Assembly (NCBI RefSeq): GCF_019703515.2
Contig: NC_059379.1
Location: 25,546,380 to 25,610,379 of the forward strand
Direction of reading: 5' to 3'
Source: Myxocyprinus asiaticus
Taxonomy: Eukaryota; Chordata; Actinopteri; Cypriniformes; Catostomidae
Length of the DNA: 64,000 nucleotides
A program made the position numbers and the translations under genes. The first letter of the stretch is position 1; each line of letters begins with the position of its first letter. Positions 45,700 to 57,172 of this stretch are shown in pieces. The notes below the pieces were generated by a model, which did no database searches, was not told the DNA's origin, and was given only the letters and a program-made list of their open reading frames with translations.

Positions 45700-46260
45700 T
45701 TATTTGAACATCAAACTATTTATTTGAAATATGAATTTCACTCTGACAACGGTGGGTAATATTTTCAGCAGACTTGATTCACTGAAACTCTTCCCACATG
45801 GATGGCAGTAGGATGGCTACTCTCCAGTATGAACTCTCTCATGTTTTTTCAGGGTTCCAAACTGAGTGAAACTCTGTCCACAAGAGTGAGCACTTGTAAG
45901 ATTTAACTCCAGTGTGAATTCTATGGCACTGTTTCAAAACACTGGCTCTGTTAAAGGCATTCCCACCCTCAAAGCACATATAAGCTTTCTCAACGGTATG
46001 TATTTTCGGGTGCCTTCTAACAGTCCAGCAGTGAAAAAAAATTTCACAAAAGAAACACAAATAAGGCTTCACATTTGCATGAATTTTCAGATGTCTTTTT
46101 GGGTGTTCTGCCAAAATAAACGTTTTACCGCACTGATCACAGTTAAATGATCTTTTTCCAGCATGAGAACAAAGATGTTATTTTAAATTCTCTGTCCATT
46201 CAAAACTCATTCCACACTGAAGTTACTAGAAAAGCTCCAGTGTGAATTTGTAATGTGAAT
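45700..46260 (-). pseudogene. C2H2 zinc-finger gene relic
   Basis: Minus-strand translation gives successive fingers: FNCDQCGKTFILAEHPKRHL, KIHANVKPYLCFFCEIFF, HPKIHTVEKAYMCFEGGNAF and CHRIHTGVKSYKC. These are followed by a frame-broken HERVHTGE-like linker and HPCGKSF. Linkers (TGEKP type) and several Cys/His ligands are mutated, and stops occur near 45838. It is a fragment of a Krueppel-type array of the sort expanded in fish. No KRAB or other N-terminal domain is seen. Confidence 0.75.
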
Positions 46261-46330
46261 TTCAACCACTGGGCGGCGCCATGACGATTGTAATTGGCTA
46301 TTTTCTGTAAAAAAAAAAAAAAAAAAAAAC

Positions 46331-47700
46331 AGGTCTATGGATGATGCAGTCAACATGGGATTGAATCATATCCTGCAACATCTGGACAGACCAGGGACAT
46401 ATGCAAGGATCCTTTTCGTGGACTTCAGTTCGGCTTTCAACACCATCATCCCAGCTATACTCCAGAATAAATTACACCAGCTCTCTGTTCCCATGTCTAT
46501 CTGTCAGTGGATTACCAGCTTTCTGACAGACAGGCAGCAGCTTGTGAGACGGGAAACTCACTTCCAGCACCTGTATAATCAGCGCTGGTGCCCCCCAGGG
46601 ATGTGTGCTCTCCCCACTACTCTTCTCCCTCTACACCAAAGACTGCATCACCAAGGACCCCTCTGTCAAGCTCCTGAAGTTTGCAGACGACACCACTGTC
46701 ATCGGCCTCATACGAGATGAGGATGAGTCTGCATACAGAAGGGAGTTTAAACAGCTGACTGTCTGGTGCAGTCAAAATAACCTTGAGCTGAACACGCTCA
46801 AAACGGTGGAGATGATTGTGGACTTTAGGAGGAACACCCCAACACTGACCCCGCTCACCATTCTAAACAGCACTGTGGCAGCAGTGGAGTCATTCAGGTT
46901 CCTGGGCACTACCATCTCAGAAGACCTGAAGTGGGAGACCCACATTGACTCCATTGTGAAAAAGGCCCAGCAGAGGTTGGACTTCCATCATCAGTTGAGG
47001 AAGTTCAACCTGCCACAGGCGCTGCTGATACAGTTCTACTCAGCAGTCATTGAGTCTGTCCTCTGCACTTCAGTAACTGTCTGGTTTGGTTCAGCTACGA
47101 AATCAGACATCAGAAGACTACAAAAGACAGTTTGGACTCCTGAGATGATTATTAGTTGCCCCCTGCCCCCTTTCAAGAACTACACACTTCCAGAGTGAGG
47201 AAAAAGGCTGAAAAAATCACTCTGGACCCCACTCGCCCTGCCTACTACCTTTTTGAACTGTTGCCTTCTGGCCAACGCTTCAGAGCTCTGAGCACCAGAA
47301 CCCTCAGGCACAGGAACAGTTTTTTCCCTCAGGCTATCCATCTCATGAACAGTTAAATTGCCCCATTGAGCAATAATGAATGTGCAATACACAGTTTAGA
47401 CTTTCTTATATTTATCCAACACATCCAACCTCTTCTGCCATTTCATTGCTTTGAAAAAATAAAAAAAATAAAAATCAAACATTTGCACTGTACATAACAG
47501 ATTTGTATTTGCACTGTTCATAACAGATTGTATTAGATTTGCACTACTCATGTGTATGTGTGTATGTATGTATGTGTGTGTCTGTACGTATGTGTTTTTT
47601 TTATTATTATCTATGTCTTGCTGCTGTTTTTGTATTGTTGTACACTGGAAGCTCCTGTCACCAAAACAAATTCCTTGTATGTGTAAGCATAACTAAGAAA
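46331..47700 (+). mobile_element. 5'-truncated L2-type non-LTR retrotransposon
   Basis: A contiguous 3' portion of a LINE starts abruptly after a poly-A tract (46309-46329). It covers the RT palm and thumb and a 3' UTR with short T/G-rich repeats (47550-47600) and CACTGGAAGCTCCTGTCACC near 47645. 5' truncation is typical of target-primed reverse transcription. Confidence 0.8.
46337..47356 (+). pseudogene. L2-type reverse transcriptase C-terminal part
   Basis: Frame 1 begins MDDAVNMGLNHILQHLD and ARILFVDFSSAFNTI (the first RT Asp). A frameshift near 46580 leads to MLSPLLFSLYTKDCIT and LLKFADDTTVIGLI, with the FADD catalytic box intact, then WCSQNNLELN, FLGTTISEDLKW and ALLIQFYSAVIESVLCTSVTVW. 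A last frame gives the C-terminal RAYYLFELLPSG-like and SFFPQAIHLMNS stop. At least two frameshifts make it non-functional. Wording (DFSSAFNTI, FADDTTVIG) fits the fish L2/CR1 side rather than L1. Confidence 0.8.
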
Positions 47701-47867
47701 AGCTACCGAAACGAGCGATCCACATGGAGAATGCGAAACTCCACAAGCACTAGAATGCTACTAAAAAGCTGTTGAAAAACAACAGTTCATTTAAATGTCA
47801 ACTAAAATAGCCATCATCTTGTAGCCAAATCTCCTAAAACTATTAATGTGAAGGATTTTGTTACGTC

Positions 47868-47940
47868 GACCGCGTGGCCTAATGGATAAGGCGTCTGACT
47901 TCGGATCAGAAGATTGAGGGTTCGAGTCCCTTCGTGGTCG
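47868..47940 (+). tRNA. tRNA-Arg (TCG)
   Basis: A 73-nt cloverleaf. Acceptor GACCGCG pairs with CGTGGTC plus discriminator G. D arm is GGCCTAATGGATAAGGC. The anticodon stem TCTGA/TCAGA encloses loop CTTCGGA with anticodon TCG. The T arm is GAGGG TTCGAGT CCCTT. Internal A box (TGGCCTAATGG) and B box (GGTTCGAGTCC) are intact. There is no intron and no encoded CCA, as usual in eukaryotes. TTGTTTTGTGTTTTT follows as a Pol III terminator. It appears functional. Confidence 0.96.
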
Positions 47941-48093
47941 TTGTTTTGTGTTTTTACATTTACACACACAATGCACACTGAACAATTGAAAGGCGCAGTG
48001 CAGTACCATTTATAACTAAATGTAAATTAAATTAAAACGGTACTGAGAAGTCAGTACAGTACAATAATTATATATTTCCACTACTGTTGTCGA

Positions 48094-48165
48094 AGCAGAG
48101 TGGCGCAGCGGAAGCGTGCTGGGCCCATAACCCAGAGGTCGATGGATCGAAACCATCCTCTGCTA
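48094..48165 (+). tRNA. Initiator tRNA-Met (CAT)
   Basis: A 72-nt cloverleaf. Acceptor AGCAGAG pairs with CTCTGCT plus A. The anticodon stem CTGGG/CCCAG (three consecutive G-C pairs next to the loop) surrounds CCCATAA with anticodon CAT and C33. The T loop ATCGAAA replaces the usual TTC. These are the diagnostic features of vertebrate initiator tRNA. A run of T follows at 48169-48178. It sits 153 bp downstream of tRNA-Arg. Confidence 0.97.
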
Positions 48166-48178
48166 AGACTTTTTTGTT

Positions 48179-49170
48179 TTTTATTTCATTTGCATATGTT
48201 ACATACAAATTTAAAAAAATGTATTTTTGTTTGTTTATCTGATATATTATATAGTAGAAATTATCCTCTTTATTTTCAGAAAATATTCCCTCTTTTTTTT
48301 AATATAGTTTGATCCGAGCGCCTCCTAGTGGCTGTGGTAAACAATATTTAAATAGCAGGATTATACCTTTGAATAATAACTGTTTGAATTCTGAGGGAGC
48401 GATCGTATTGCACCTACATATAAAATAATGAATTTATGTTGCACGTTTGAGTAATTAAGAAAGAATATAGTTCACATAACAGGACGTGTCATTATTTTCA
48501 TTATTTTAATCTCCATTGCAAGAGTTGAATTCTGCATAGAATGTGTAATTGAAAATGGTGTCATTTTCTCATTGACCACATTTGTGGCATTATTTCTAGA
48601 TCTATGAAGAATGCAAAACATTATTACATATATATTAACAGTATATCTTTCCAAGAGTGTTGACGTTACGGTGTATTGCTGTAAATTCTATTTGTTGCTT
48701 TTTCCGGACAAGTATGAGGTATTACATGCATATGATATAATTGCCAATTGTATTTATGTTCATACCGCAGAAAATTGCACATAATATACTTAGCTGATAA
48801 CCTTTAGTTGGCAAAATGTAAGAATGGCAGACACGACTGGCAGCATCTTGACTGATTGTATTTATTTTTGTTCATTCCAATAATAATGTGATGATTACCA
48901 CACACACAGACATCTAGTGCTTGTGTCAGAGAAACTGCAACATTTACTTAACCTATAAGTAAAACTGGTCCATACGACTTGTTCACTATAGTACAGGTCT
49001 TCTCAAACCACACAATAGCTTTGCGGGAGGAGACGAAAACTTATTTATTTTTTATTTTTTTAAATGTTGTCTTACTCCACTGAATATATTTTACAGATGC
49101 TTTTTCTATCTTGCATGCATGTAAAACATTTTATACCAAAAATCCCTGTTGTGCTGATGTTATTTTTTTA
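48179..49170. other. Non-genic stretch
   Basis: Nothing recognised. Confidence 0.4.
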
Positions 49171-50745
49171 TAATGTATTCATAAAGTATTCAGACCCCTT
49201 CATTTTTTTTTCACATTTTATGTTGCAGCCTTATCCTAAAATGCTTTACATTATTTTTTTTATTTATTTTTTTTACATAAATCTACACTCCATACCCCAT
49301 AATGACAAAGCAAAAACCAGATTTTTCATAACTTTTCAAATTCATTAAAAAGAAAAAAAATGAAATATCACATTGACATAAGTATTCAGACCCTTTGCTA
49401 TGACACTTGACATTTAGCTCAGGTGTATCCCATTCCTCTGGATCAACTTTTAGGTCTTTCTACACTTTGATTGGAGTCCTGTGTCAAATTCAATTGACTG
49501 GACATGATTTGGAAAGGCACACACCTGTCTATATAAGGTTTCACAGCTGAAAATGCATATCAGAGCAAAAACAAAGCCATGAGGTCAAAGGAACTGCCTG
49601 CAGAGCTCAGAGACAGGATTGTGTCGAGGTACAGATCTGGGGAAGGCTACAAAACAATTTCGGCTGCATTGAAGGTTCCCAGGAGCACAGTGGCCATAAT
49701 TCTTAAATGGAAGAAGTTTGGAACAACCAGGACTCTTCCTAGAGCTGGCCACCCGGCCAAACTGAGCAATCGGGGGAGAAGGGCCTTAGTAAGAGAGCTG
49801 ACCAAGAACCCGATGGTCAGTCTAATTGAGTTCCAGAGATCATGTGTGGAGATGGGAGAAACTTGCAGAAGGACAGTCATCACTGCAGCACTCCACCGAT
49901 CTGGGCTTTATGACAGAGTGGCAAGACTGAAGCCTCTTCTCAGTGCAAGACACATGAAAGCACCTAAAGGACTCTCAGACTGTGAGAAACAAGATTCTCT
50001 GGTCTGATGAAATGAAGATTGAACTGTTTGGCCTCAATTCCAAACATCATGTCTGGAGGAAACCAGGCACCGCTCATCACCTGCGCAATAGCATCCCAAC
50101 GGTGAAGCGTGGTGGTGGTAGCATCATGCTGTGAGGGTGTTTTTCAGCGGCAGGGACTGGGGGACTGGTCAGGGTTAAAGGAAATCTGAACGCAGCAAAA
50201 TACAGAGATATCCTTAATGAAAACCTGGTCCAGAGCACTCAGGACCTCAGACTGTGCTGAAGGTTCACTTTCCAACAGGACAATGACCCTAAGCACACAG
50301 CCAAGACAATGCAAGTGTGGCTTAGGGACAACTATGTGAATGTCCTTGAGTGGCCCATCCAGAGACCGGACTTGAACCCAATCGAACATCTCTGGAGAGT
50401 CCTGAAAATGGCTGTCCACCGATGGTCCCCATCCAACCTGACAGAGCTTGAGAGGATCTGCAGAGATGAATGGCAGAAAATCCCCAAATCCAGATGTGCA
50501 AAGCTTGTCGCATCATACCCAAAAGACTTGATGCTGTAATCGCTGCCAAAGGTGATTCAACTAAGTACTAAGGGTACTTATGTCACTGTGATATTTCAGT
50601 TCTTTATTTTTAATACATTTGCAAAGTTATGAAAAATCTGGTTTTTGCTTTGTCATTATTTGGGGTATGGAGTGTAGAATGATGTGAAAAATAAAATAAT
50701 TTAAAGCATTTTAGCATAAGGCTGCAAACATAAAATGTAAAAAAG

Positions 50746-50805
<60 letters not shown>

Positions 50806-50835
50806 AAGGAGTCTGAATACTTTATGAATGCACTG
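49171..50835 (+). mobile_element. Full-length Tc1-like transposon, inactive
   Basis: Inverted termini start TAATGTATTCATAAAGTATTCAGACCCC on the left and, on the minus strand, CAGTGCATTCATAAAGTATTCAGAC on the right. TA target sites are at 49169-49170 and 50836-50837. Subterminal repeats (ATTTTATGTTGCAGCCTTAT / ATAAGGCTGCAAACATAAAAT, TACACTCCATACCCCATAATGACAAAGC / inverse) follow. An (AT)n run (50747-50800) has expanded inside the right end. Confidence 0.92.
49579..50539 (+). pseudogene. Tc1-like transposase (DDE), several lesions
   Basis: Starts MRSKELPAELRDRIVSRYRS with an HTH pair (GYKTISAALKVPRSTV, then RTLPRAGHPAKLSNRGRR, a GRPR-like hook). The frame shifts near 49985. The catalytic core then reads KILWSDEMKIELFG, with stops at TGA 50131 (IML stop GCF) and 50258, FQQDNDPKHTAKTM and PDLNPIEHLW, so D, D and E are all present with the D-E spacing of the 34-residue class. 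It ends ASYPKDLML. A cut-and-paste transposase when intact. Confidence 0.9.
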
Positions 50836-51040
50836 TACTTTTTCATTTAACTTCTTTCTGGTGAGAAAATATTTAGGAATAGAGGAATAGGCTGAAAATT
50901 GTTATGCCACTTCATTAGTGATCAGACGTATTTTACATGTTAAAGAATTAATTATTTTGTTGTTATAAATGTTAAATGGTGTTATACAGTTTTGTTTTTC
51001 ATGTTTTTCCAGCTGATCTATATATCTATTATATATATCA

Positions 51041-52065
51041 GCTGATTATCTAATCCGCCAATCGTACGGCAGCAGTGTAATGTATAAAATCATTCACATC
51101 AACAATCCTGGCATGATTGTTGGTGCCAGACAGGTTGTTTTGAGTATTTCTGTAACTGCTGAACCCCTGAAATTTTCAAGCACAACAGTCTCTAGAGTGT
51201 AAAGAGAATGGTGCGAAAAACAAAAAACATCCAGTGACAGCAGTTCTGTATGCGAAAAATGGCTTGTTAATGACAAAGGTCAGTGGAGAATGGCCAGACT
51301 GGTCCAAGCTGACAGGAAGGTGACAGTAACCCAAATAAACATGCGTTACAACAGTGCTATGCAGAAAAGAATTTCTGAACATACAACATGACAAACACTG
51401 AGGCGGATGGGCTACAGCAGCAGAAGACCCCTCCGGGTCCCACTGGATGGTAGACAATTGGGAAAACATTGACTGGTCTGAATCTCGATTTTTGCTGTGA
51501 CATTCATTTGGTAGGCCCACTGCAGCCTCAGCTTTCTGTTTTTGGCTGACAGAAGTGGAACCCGACGTGGTCTTCTACTGTTGTAGCCCATCCGCCTCAA
51601 GGTTCAACGTGTTGTGCAATCTGAGATGCTATTCTGCTCACTACAATTATACACAGGGGTTATCTTAGTTACTGTAGCTTTTCTGTCAGCTCGAACCAGT
51701 CTGGCCATTCTCCTCTGACCTCTGTCAACAACAAGGCATTTTCATCCACAGAACTGCTGCTCACTGGATGTTTTTTGTTTTTGGCACCATTCGAAGTAAA
51801 CTCTAGAGACTGTTGTGCGTGAAAATCCCAGGAGATCAGCAGTTACAGAAATACTCAAACCAGCCCGTCTGGCACCAACCATCATGCCATGGTCAAAATC
51901 ACTGAGATCAAATTTTTTCCCCATTCTGATGGTTGATGTGAACATTAACTAAAGCTCCTGACCCATATCTGAATGATGTTATACATTACACTGTTGCCAC
52001 ACGATTGGCTGATTAGATAATCGCATGAGTAAGTAGATGTACAGGTGTTCCTAATAAAGTGTCTG
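51041..52065. mobile_element. Head-to-head inverted pair of Tc1/mariner-type fragments
   Basis: 51041-51445 (plus) and 52020-51550 (minus) are the same sequence. Shared blocks are ATTGGTGCCAGA, TTGAGTATTTCTGTAACTGCTGA, CACAACAGTCTCTAGAGT and AAAACAAAAAACATCCAGTGA. The minus-strand copy encodes MGKKFDLSDFDHGMMVGARR and a HTH (LSISVTADLLGFSRTTVSRV), then MARLVRADRKATVTKI and RRMGYNSRRPRRVP. It ends at an outer terminus CAGACACTTTATTAGGAACACC. The plus-strand copy is shorter and has no outer terminus. Both copies have frame breaks. Confidence 0.75.

Positions 52066-52067
<2 letters not shown>

Positions 52068-52138
<71 letters not shown>
52068..52138. repeat. (GT)n-(AT)n compound microsatellite
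   Basis: TGTG run then about 30 AT units, directly at the Tc1 terminus. Confidence 0.95.
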
Positions 52139-52141
<3 letters not shown>

Positions 52142-52190
52142 AGCACATACATTATATCAAATCAGTTAATCAACATATTTGATTGCATAT

Positions 52191-52196
52191 TTTATT
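52191..52196 (-). terminator. Polyadenylation signal of mrpl58
   Basis: AATAAA on the minus strand about 245 bp after the mrpl58 stop codon at 52439. Confidence 0.5.
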
Positions 52197-52438
52197 TTTT
52201 AAAAATTGACATGGAAGGGATTAAACTTAATCTCTTATTAAATGATATATAAAAAATGTTTCTTCGTGATTTTCTATGAAATAAAATGTCTGAAAATAGA
52301 TTTTGGTGGGCTTGAAGGGTACAATTACCTATATGCATTATGTACAGCAAATCAACACATCTTTTTTTCTTTTACAAGGTTTCATTTTACAATGTTTCAA
52401 TATGGAATTCTCTGTGAAGAAAAAATAATGTTATGGGT

Positions 52439-52517
52439 TCAGTCAAAGTCAACTCGGCTTGCTTGTTTTGTTGCAGCATGTATCTTCTTCTGTCATGCCA
52501 AATTTATTTTCTCTAAC
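52439..52517 (-). pseudogene. mrpl58: mrpl58 (ICT1) last coding exon, with in-frame TGA
   Basis: After an acceptor (TTTGTCCAG|GTTAGAG) the minus strand reads LEKINLA-stop-QKKIHAATKQASRVDFD-stop. This parallels the C-terminus of ICT1, whose basic tail lies in the mRNA channel of stalled mitoribosomes. The TGA at 52493-52495 could derive from CGA. The exon is about two codons shorter than expected before it. It begins in a phase needing two bases from the previous exon. Confidence 0.72.
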
Positions 52518-52618
52518 CTGGACAAAGAACAGATATTTATGAAATACTGTACCTGTGACACAGCATTACATTTTTTTAATATTTTGTAATGATAAAGTTC
52601 TGCTTTATGCATACTTAC

Positions 52619-52786
52619 CTATGAGCCCTCAGTGACATCCTCTGCAGATGGCTCTGGTGGCCGCAGGCTAGGCTCAGTAATAATTTCTGAGATCTTCTGT
52701 ATACGGTCTTCTAGGTTTCTCTGCTGGCTTCTGCTAATCTCTGAAGTCACAATTAACTCTCCTGCTTTGTTCACACGAGTTTTATT
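52619..52786 (-). pseudogene. mrpl58: mrpl58 (ICT1) penultimate exon
   Basis: Acceptor TTTAACAG|AATAAAAC and donor CATAG|GTAAGT bound 168 nt reading [20 protein letters not shown] and [18 protein letters not shown]. This is the conserved GEL-TSE-SR block of ICT1 and bacterial ArfB relatives. In this frame the last codon is TAG. One G fewer in the GAGGGCTC run would instead end in HR and join the last exon in frame. This looks like a +1 lesion or a base-calling error in a G run. Confidence 0.8.
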
Positions 52787-52971
52787 CTGTTAAAGAGTAT
52801 TTATGCCTTGAGCACTGTATATTCACATATGAGTACTGCACTGTTTAAACTGTTTATACATAAACATTATACTGCATTGTGTAGTAGTGCACATATGAGT
52901 ACTGACAGTAAGGTGCACTTTTTAAAGTGGTGCATATTTCATTATAGCACTGATTAAACATGTACATGTAC

Positions 52972-53058
52972 CTTCAAGAGAATCTCTCTCTCTCTTTACT
53001 TCTTCTGGAATCCAGTCTGCTGTTTGCACAAGAAAACGTACCTCTGCTTTTGTACCGA
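52972..53058 (-). pseudogene. mrpl58: mrpl58 (ICT1) middle exon, frame broken in an AG run
   Basis: Acceptor CATTGCAG|TCGG and donor GAAG|GTACAT bound 87 nt reading VGTKAEVRFLVQTADWIPEE, the segment immediately after the GGQ loop. It joins the 59561 exon in the right phase. After VKRER the frame leaves the family. One more AG in the AGAGAGAG run would restore REILLK and a phase-0 junction to the next exon. As written, the join hits TAA at once. Confidence 0.82.
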
Positions 53059-53180
53059 CTGCAATGGAATATTAACATAAAGTGACAAATTGAACATTGA
53101 CTTAACTGACAGACCTTCCTTGCTGCTTAACGCAATTCATGTAATGAATGTACATTTAATGCAATTAAGAATTGTAAGTT

Positions 53181-53941
53181 TAAAGATATAGTGTATAAAA
53201 AATAAAAATGATCTAATTTACTCACCCTCATGCCATCCCTCATGACTTTTTTCTTATGCAGAACACAAATTAAGATTTTTAGAAGGATATCTCAGCTTTG
53301 TTTGTCCATACAATGCAAGTGAATTGTGGCCAGAACTTTGAAGTTCCAAAAAGCACATAAAGACAGCATAAAAGTAACACATACGACTCCATTGGTTAAA
53401 TCCATGTCTTCAGAAGCGATATGATAGGTGTGGGTGAGAAACAGATCAAGTCCTTTTTTACTATAAATCTCCACTTTCACTTCCACATTCTTCTTTTATT
53501 TTTTTGCAATTTACATTTTTCTACATATCGCCACCTACTGGTCAGAGCTTGTCAAAGGGGGAGATGTATAGATTAAGCCACTGGAGTCTTATGGATTACT
53601 TTTATGTTGCATTTTTGGCATTTTTGGAACTTCAAGGTTCTGGCCACCATTCACTTGCATTGCATGGACCCCAGAAAGTTTGGAATAAAGTGCACTTGAC
53701 ATATGGACTACTGTTATGCTGTCTTTATACTGAACTGAACCTTTAATAGTGCTTTATAGAATTTCTCCTTTATGAAGCTTGACAGTTCCTACTCATTATA
53801 ACTGTTATTCTATGGAATAGAGAAGCTTAAAATATCTATTTTTATGTTCCAAGTAACAGCATGTGGGTTTTGAACAACATACGGGTGAGTAAATGAGTGA
53901 GTAAAAGTACATATTTCATTTTCAGGTGAACTAACTCTTAA
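53181..53941. mobile_element. Foldback MITE, family A long form, in an mrpl58 intron
   Basis: The left arm shares ACTCACCCTCATGCCATCC, TTTTTAGAAGGATATCTCAGCT and GGTTAAATCCATGTCTTCAGAAG with 28673-29303. The right arm has CACTGGAGTCTTATGGATTACTTTTATG and CTGGCCACCATTCACTTGCATT. Ends AGGTGAACTAACTCTTA. Confidence 0.75.
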
Positions 53942-54577
53942 CTGGTGGCTCATTTTTGAGCACAGACCTGACAAGGACATACTCAAAATAAAATGGTCTC
54001 TTTTAAAAGAAGACTCTTAGGAGATGCTGTACAAAATTCAGAATTAAAGACAAAGAAGTTATCTAGAAAATCTTAAATTGATTGTAAATTAATACCTCAT
54101 AATATTTATAATTGCATTAAAAGTACAGTATAAGACACTGTCCTTGCCACAACCTAAAAACTCAGTGGAAGCCACAAGTCACAGGTCTTACCATGTTCTT
54201 GTTCTAATCTGTGGGTGGTAACGCTCTACTTTGTGTTTTATAGATCATTTTCTGAGACGACGTCAAGTGAATTTTCTAAAAAGCTCCTTCAAAAGCTTGC
54301 CAGATAACCACATTAATTCAAATAATTTACAATATACACACATTCGCTCTTTGTCTTAAGTCTGATATGCTGAAAACTACTCCATTAATGTTTTCACATT
54401 CACAAATTGAATCACAATTATGAATGACATACGAATCACATAATGTACATGACATATTTTCAACAAAAACGGCGAACTTCGCCAAATGGTGAATAGTTTA
54501 CACCATTGGAAATTGCAATCTGTTTACAATCTGTAAATTGAAATCATAAAACAGTGGGCAAATATTGCATGTTTAGT
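53942..54577. other. mrpl58 intron, unique part
   Basis: No exon or repeat recognised between the MITE and the Tc1 element. Confidence 0.4.
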
Positions 54578-54799
54578 TACAGTTGAAGTCAGAAGTTTAC
54601 ATACACCTTAGTCAAATACATTTAAACTCAGTTTTTCACAATTCCTGACATTTAATTGACATTCCCTGTTTTAGGTCAGTTAGGATCACTACTTTATTTT
54701 AAGAATGTGAAATGTCAGAATAAGTCGTGAGAATGATTTATTTCAGCTTTTATTTCTTTCATCACATTCCCAGTGGGTCAGAAGTTTACATACACTTTG

Positions 54800-55246
54800 T
54801 TAGTATTTGGTAGCATTGCCTTTAAATTGTTTAACTTGGGTCAAACACTTTGGGTAGCCTTCCACAAGCTTCTCACAATAAGTTGCTGGAATTTTGCCCC
54901 ATTCCTCCAGACAGAGCTGGTGTAACAGAGTCAGGTTTGTAGGCCTCCTTTCTCGCACACGCTTTTTCAGTTCTGCCCACAAATTTTCTATCAGATTGAG
55001 GTCAGGGCTTTTTGATGGCCACACCAATACCTTGACTTTGTTGTCCTTAAGCCATTTTGCCACAACTTTGGAGGTATACTTGGGGTCATTGTCCATCTGG
55101 AAGACCCATTTTTGACAGAGCTTTAACTTCCTGGCTGATGTCTTGAGATGTTGCTTCAATATATCCACATAATTTTCCTTCCTCATGATGCCATCTATTT
55201 TGTGAAGTGCACCAGTCCCTCCTGCAGCAAAGCACCCCCACAACAT
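54800..55246 (-). pseudogene. Tc1 transposase, C-terminal half
   Basis: The frame MLWGCFAAGGTGALHKIDGI, VFQMDNDPKYTSKVVAKWL and SPDLNLIENLWAELKK carries the second catalytic Asp and the Glu, ending FKGNATKY-stop at the family's normal C-terminus. It is separated from its N-terminal half by the insertion at 55261-57172. Confidence 0.9.
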
Positions 55247-55260
55247 GCTTCACGGTTGGG

Positions 55261-57172
55261 ACTGAGTCCGAGTCATGAGTTCAATTTTAATGGACTTGTA
55301 CTTGTCATGGACTCCGATGCATTTTTACTCGGGCTCGAGACTTTGAGACTTGGGATTGTTTTCCGAATCCATGGCATTTGATTAGTGATGCAATGAACTA
55401 AATAAATAAATAAAAATAACGAAACAGAAATAAATGGACACTCTGTCTGAAAGTAGTTGTAGCACCCCCTGATGTTGTAGACTGAGCCAGAGTTTGTTTC
55501 ACTGTGTTGAGCAAACACACGCACACACATACGCATGTGCAGAGCTGCACACTCAGTCAACAAATATGACTGAATGTTACTACGGAGACTGCTGTATAAC
55601 ATCGACTACCGAGGTGGCTGGCATGACGAAAACATAAAGCAGTGGCGGTTCTAGCTTGTGTGGCTCACTGTGCGAAACCCACTTCAACAAGCCCCCAAAT
55701 TGGGGGGTCTGTGTGGGTGCCTCGTTCCACCGCCCCCGCCCTTCTCGCTATTGTCTCTGGTATCGTTGGCAGAGAAGAAAGTCAATTTTGTTGCGTTGCA
55801 CGTTGACTTGACGATTTCATTCTAGTCTTCAGCAAATCAGCTGAAATGTGTCTGGTAATGACGTCATGCCCTTATGTCGTCCTGTCAGTCATCGCAAATG
55901 GCCAAAATAATGCAAAAATGTGTTTTCAACAACGAGCTGAAAGAAGCCGATCCATGTATTCGCGCAACACGTGAAATTTAAGCGGGGTGTTTTCTGAATG
56001 TTCTTTTTCCCCATGAGCACAGAGGTAAATCAGACAAGTGTCACATTCAGACAGATACCTGCACTATTTACATAGTACAAGCACTTAAAGGAATATTCCG
56101 GGTTCAATACAAGTTAAGCTCAATCGACAGCATTTGTGGCATAATGTTGATTACCACAAAAACGGATTTTGACTTATCACTCCTTTTCTTAAAAAAAAGC
56201 AAAAATCTGGGTTACAGTGAGCCACTTAAAATGGAAGTGATTAGGGCCAATTTTGAACTTTAACCTCAAAACTATAGCCACAAGAAATAAAGGATATGCA
56301 TGTAAACATAATTTTAGTGTGATAAAATCACTTACTAACCGCATCTGTGTAAAGTTATATCCAATTTTACAACTTCTTTGCCATGACGATGTCAAAAAAC
56401 CCTAAAACGACTGCAAAGATGACTATTTAAACAACTTTACAGCTCAAATAATACATGAATTTTAACAGAAGAATTAATGCAAGTGCTTTTATAAAATTAT
56501 AAGCTTCACATTTCTTTGTTTAACCCCTCCAAAAATTGGCCACATTCACTTTCATTTTCCCCATTCACTTCCATTGTAAGTGCCTCACTGTAACCTCAAT
56601 TTTTGCTTTTTTTAAAGAAAAGGAGAGATGAGTCGAAATACATTTTTGTGATAATCAATATTATGCCACAAATGCTGTTGATTGAGCTTAACTTGGAACA
56701 TTCCTTTAAATGTTGATATGTAGGGATTTTAATTAGAATTTTAGGTTCCAATGTTGTGACTAATGATTAAGGCAGCTTTCACTTTCTTTAGTCTATGTTT
56801 GACTGGAGGGGGAAAGCAACAAATAACTGAAATATCAACAAAATGCAATAAGTGTTTTGAAGGACAGTTTTGTCTTCATACACCTTAAGCATATACTTTC
56901 ATTCTGAAACCACTTTGAAGTTTGTTCAGCAGGAAACTAATCACAAAATATAGAGCTGTTTTTGTTACATTTATGTTGACAATTTTTTTTTCTTAGTTGT
57001 GAAATTTAAAATAAGCTTAAAATATTGATTTTGAGTTTACGGTTACAATTAGATTCATTCGGACTTGACTCGGACTCAGCCTGTTATGGACTTGGCCTTG
57101 AGTCCGACTCGGCCCCTTTTGGACTCTGACTTGACTCGGACGCGACTAAGGTGGACTCGAACCCAACACTAG
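55261..57172. mobile_element. hAT-like element inserted in the Tc1 transposase
   Basis: The insert splits Tc1 sequence CACGGTTGGG | ATGGTG, and TTGGG is present on both sides (55256-55260 and 57173-57177). Its ends are rich in GAGTCC/GGACTC: left ACTGAGTCCGAGTCATGAG, right (inverse) AGTGTTGGGTTCGAGTCC. That is the subterminal pattern of a widespread fish hAT-type element. A CAGTGGCGGTTCTAGC terminus at 55641 suggests a further repeat inside, and a foldback MITE lies at 56087. No transposase frame. Confidence 0.7.
56087..56709. mobile_element. Foldback MITE, family B, nested in the hAT-like insert
   Basis: Starts AAAGGAATATTCCGGGTTCAATACAAGTTAAGCTCAATCGACAGCATTTGTGGCATAATGTTGATTACCACAAAA and ends with the inverse, closing AACATTCCTTTAAA. 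The interior inverted blocks CACTTACAATGGAAGTGA-type / TCACTTCCATTGTAAGTG pair. The preceding 60 bp also recur beside the copy at 60109. Confidence 0.85.
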
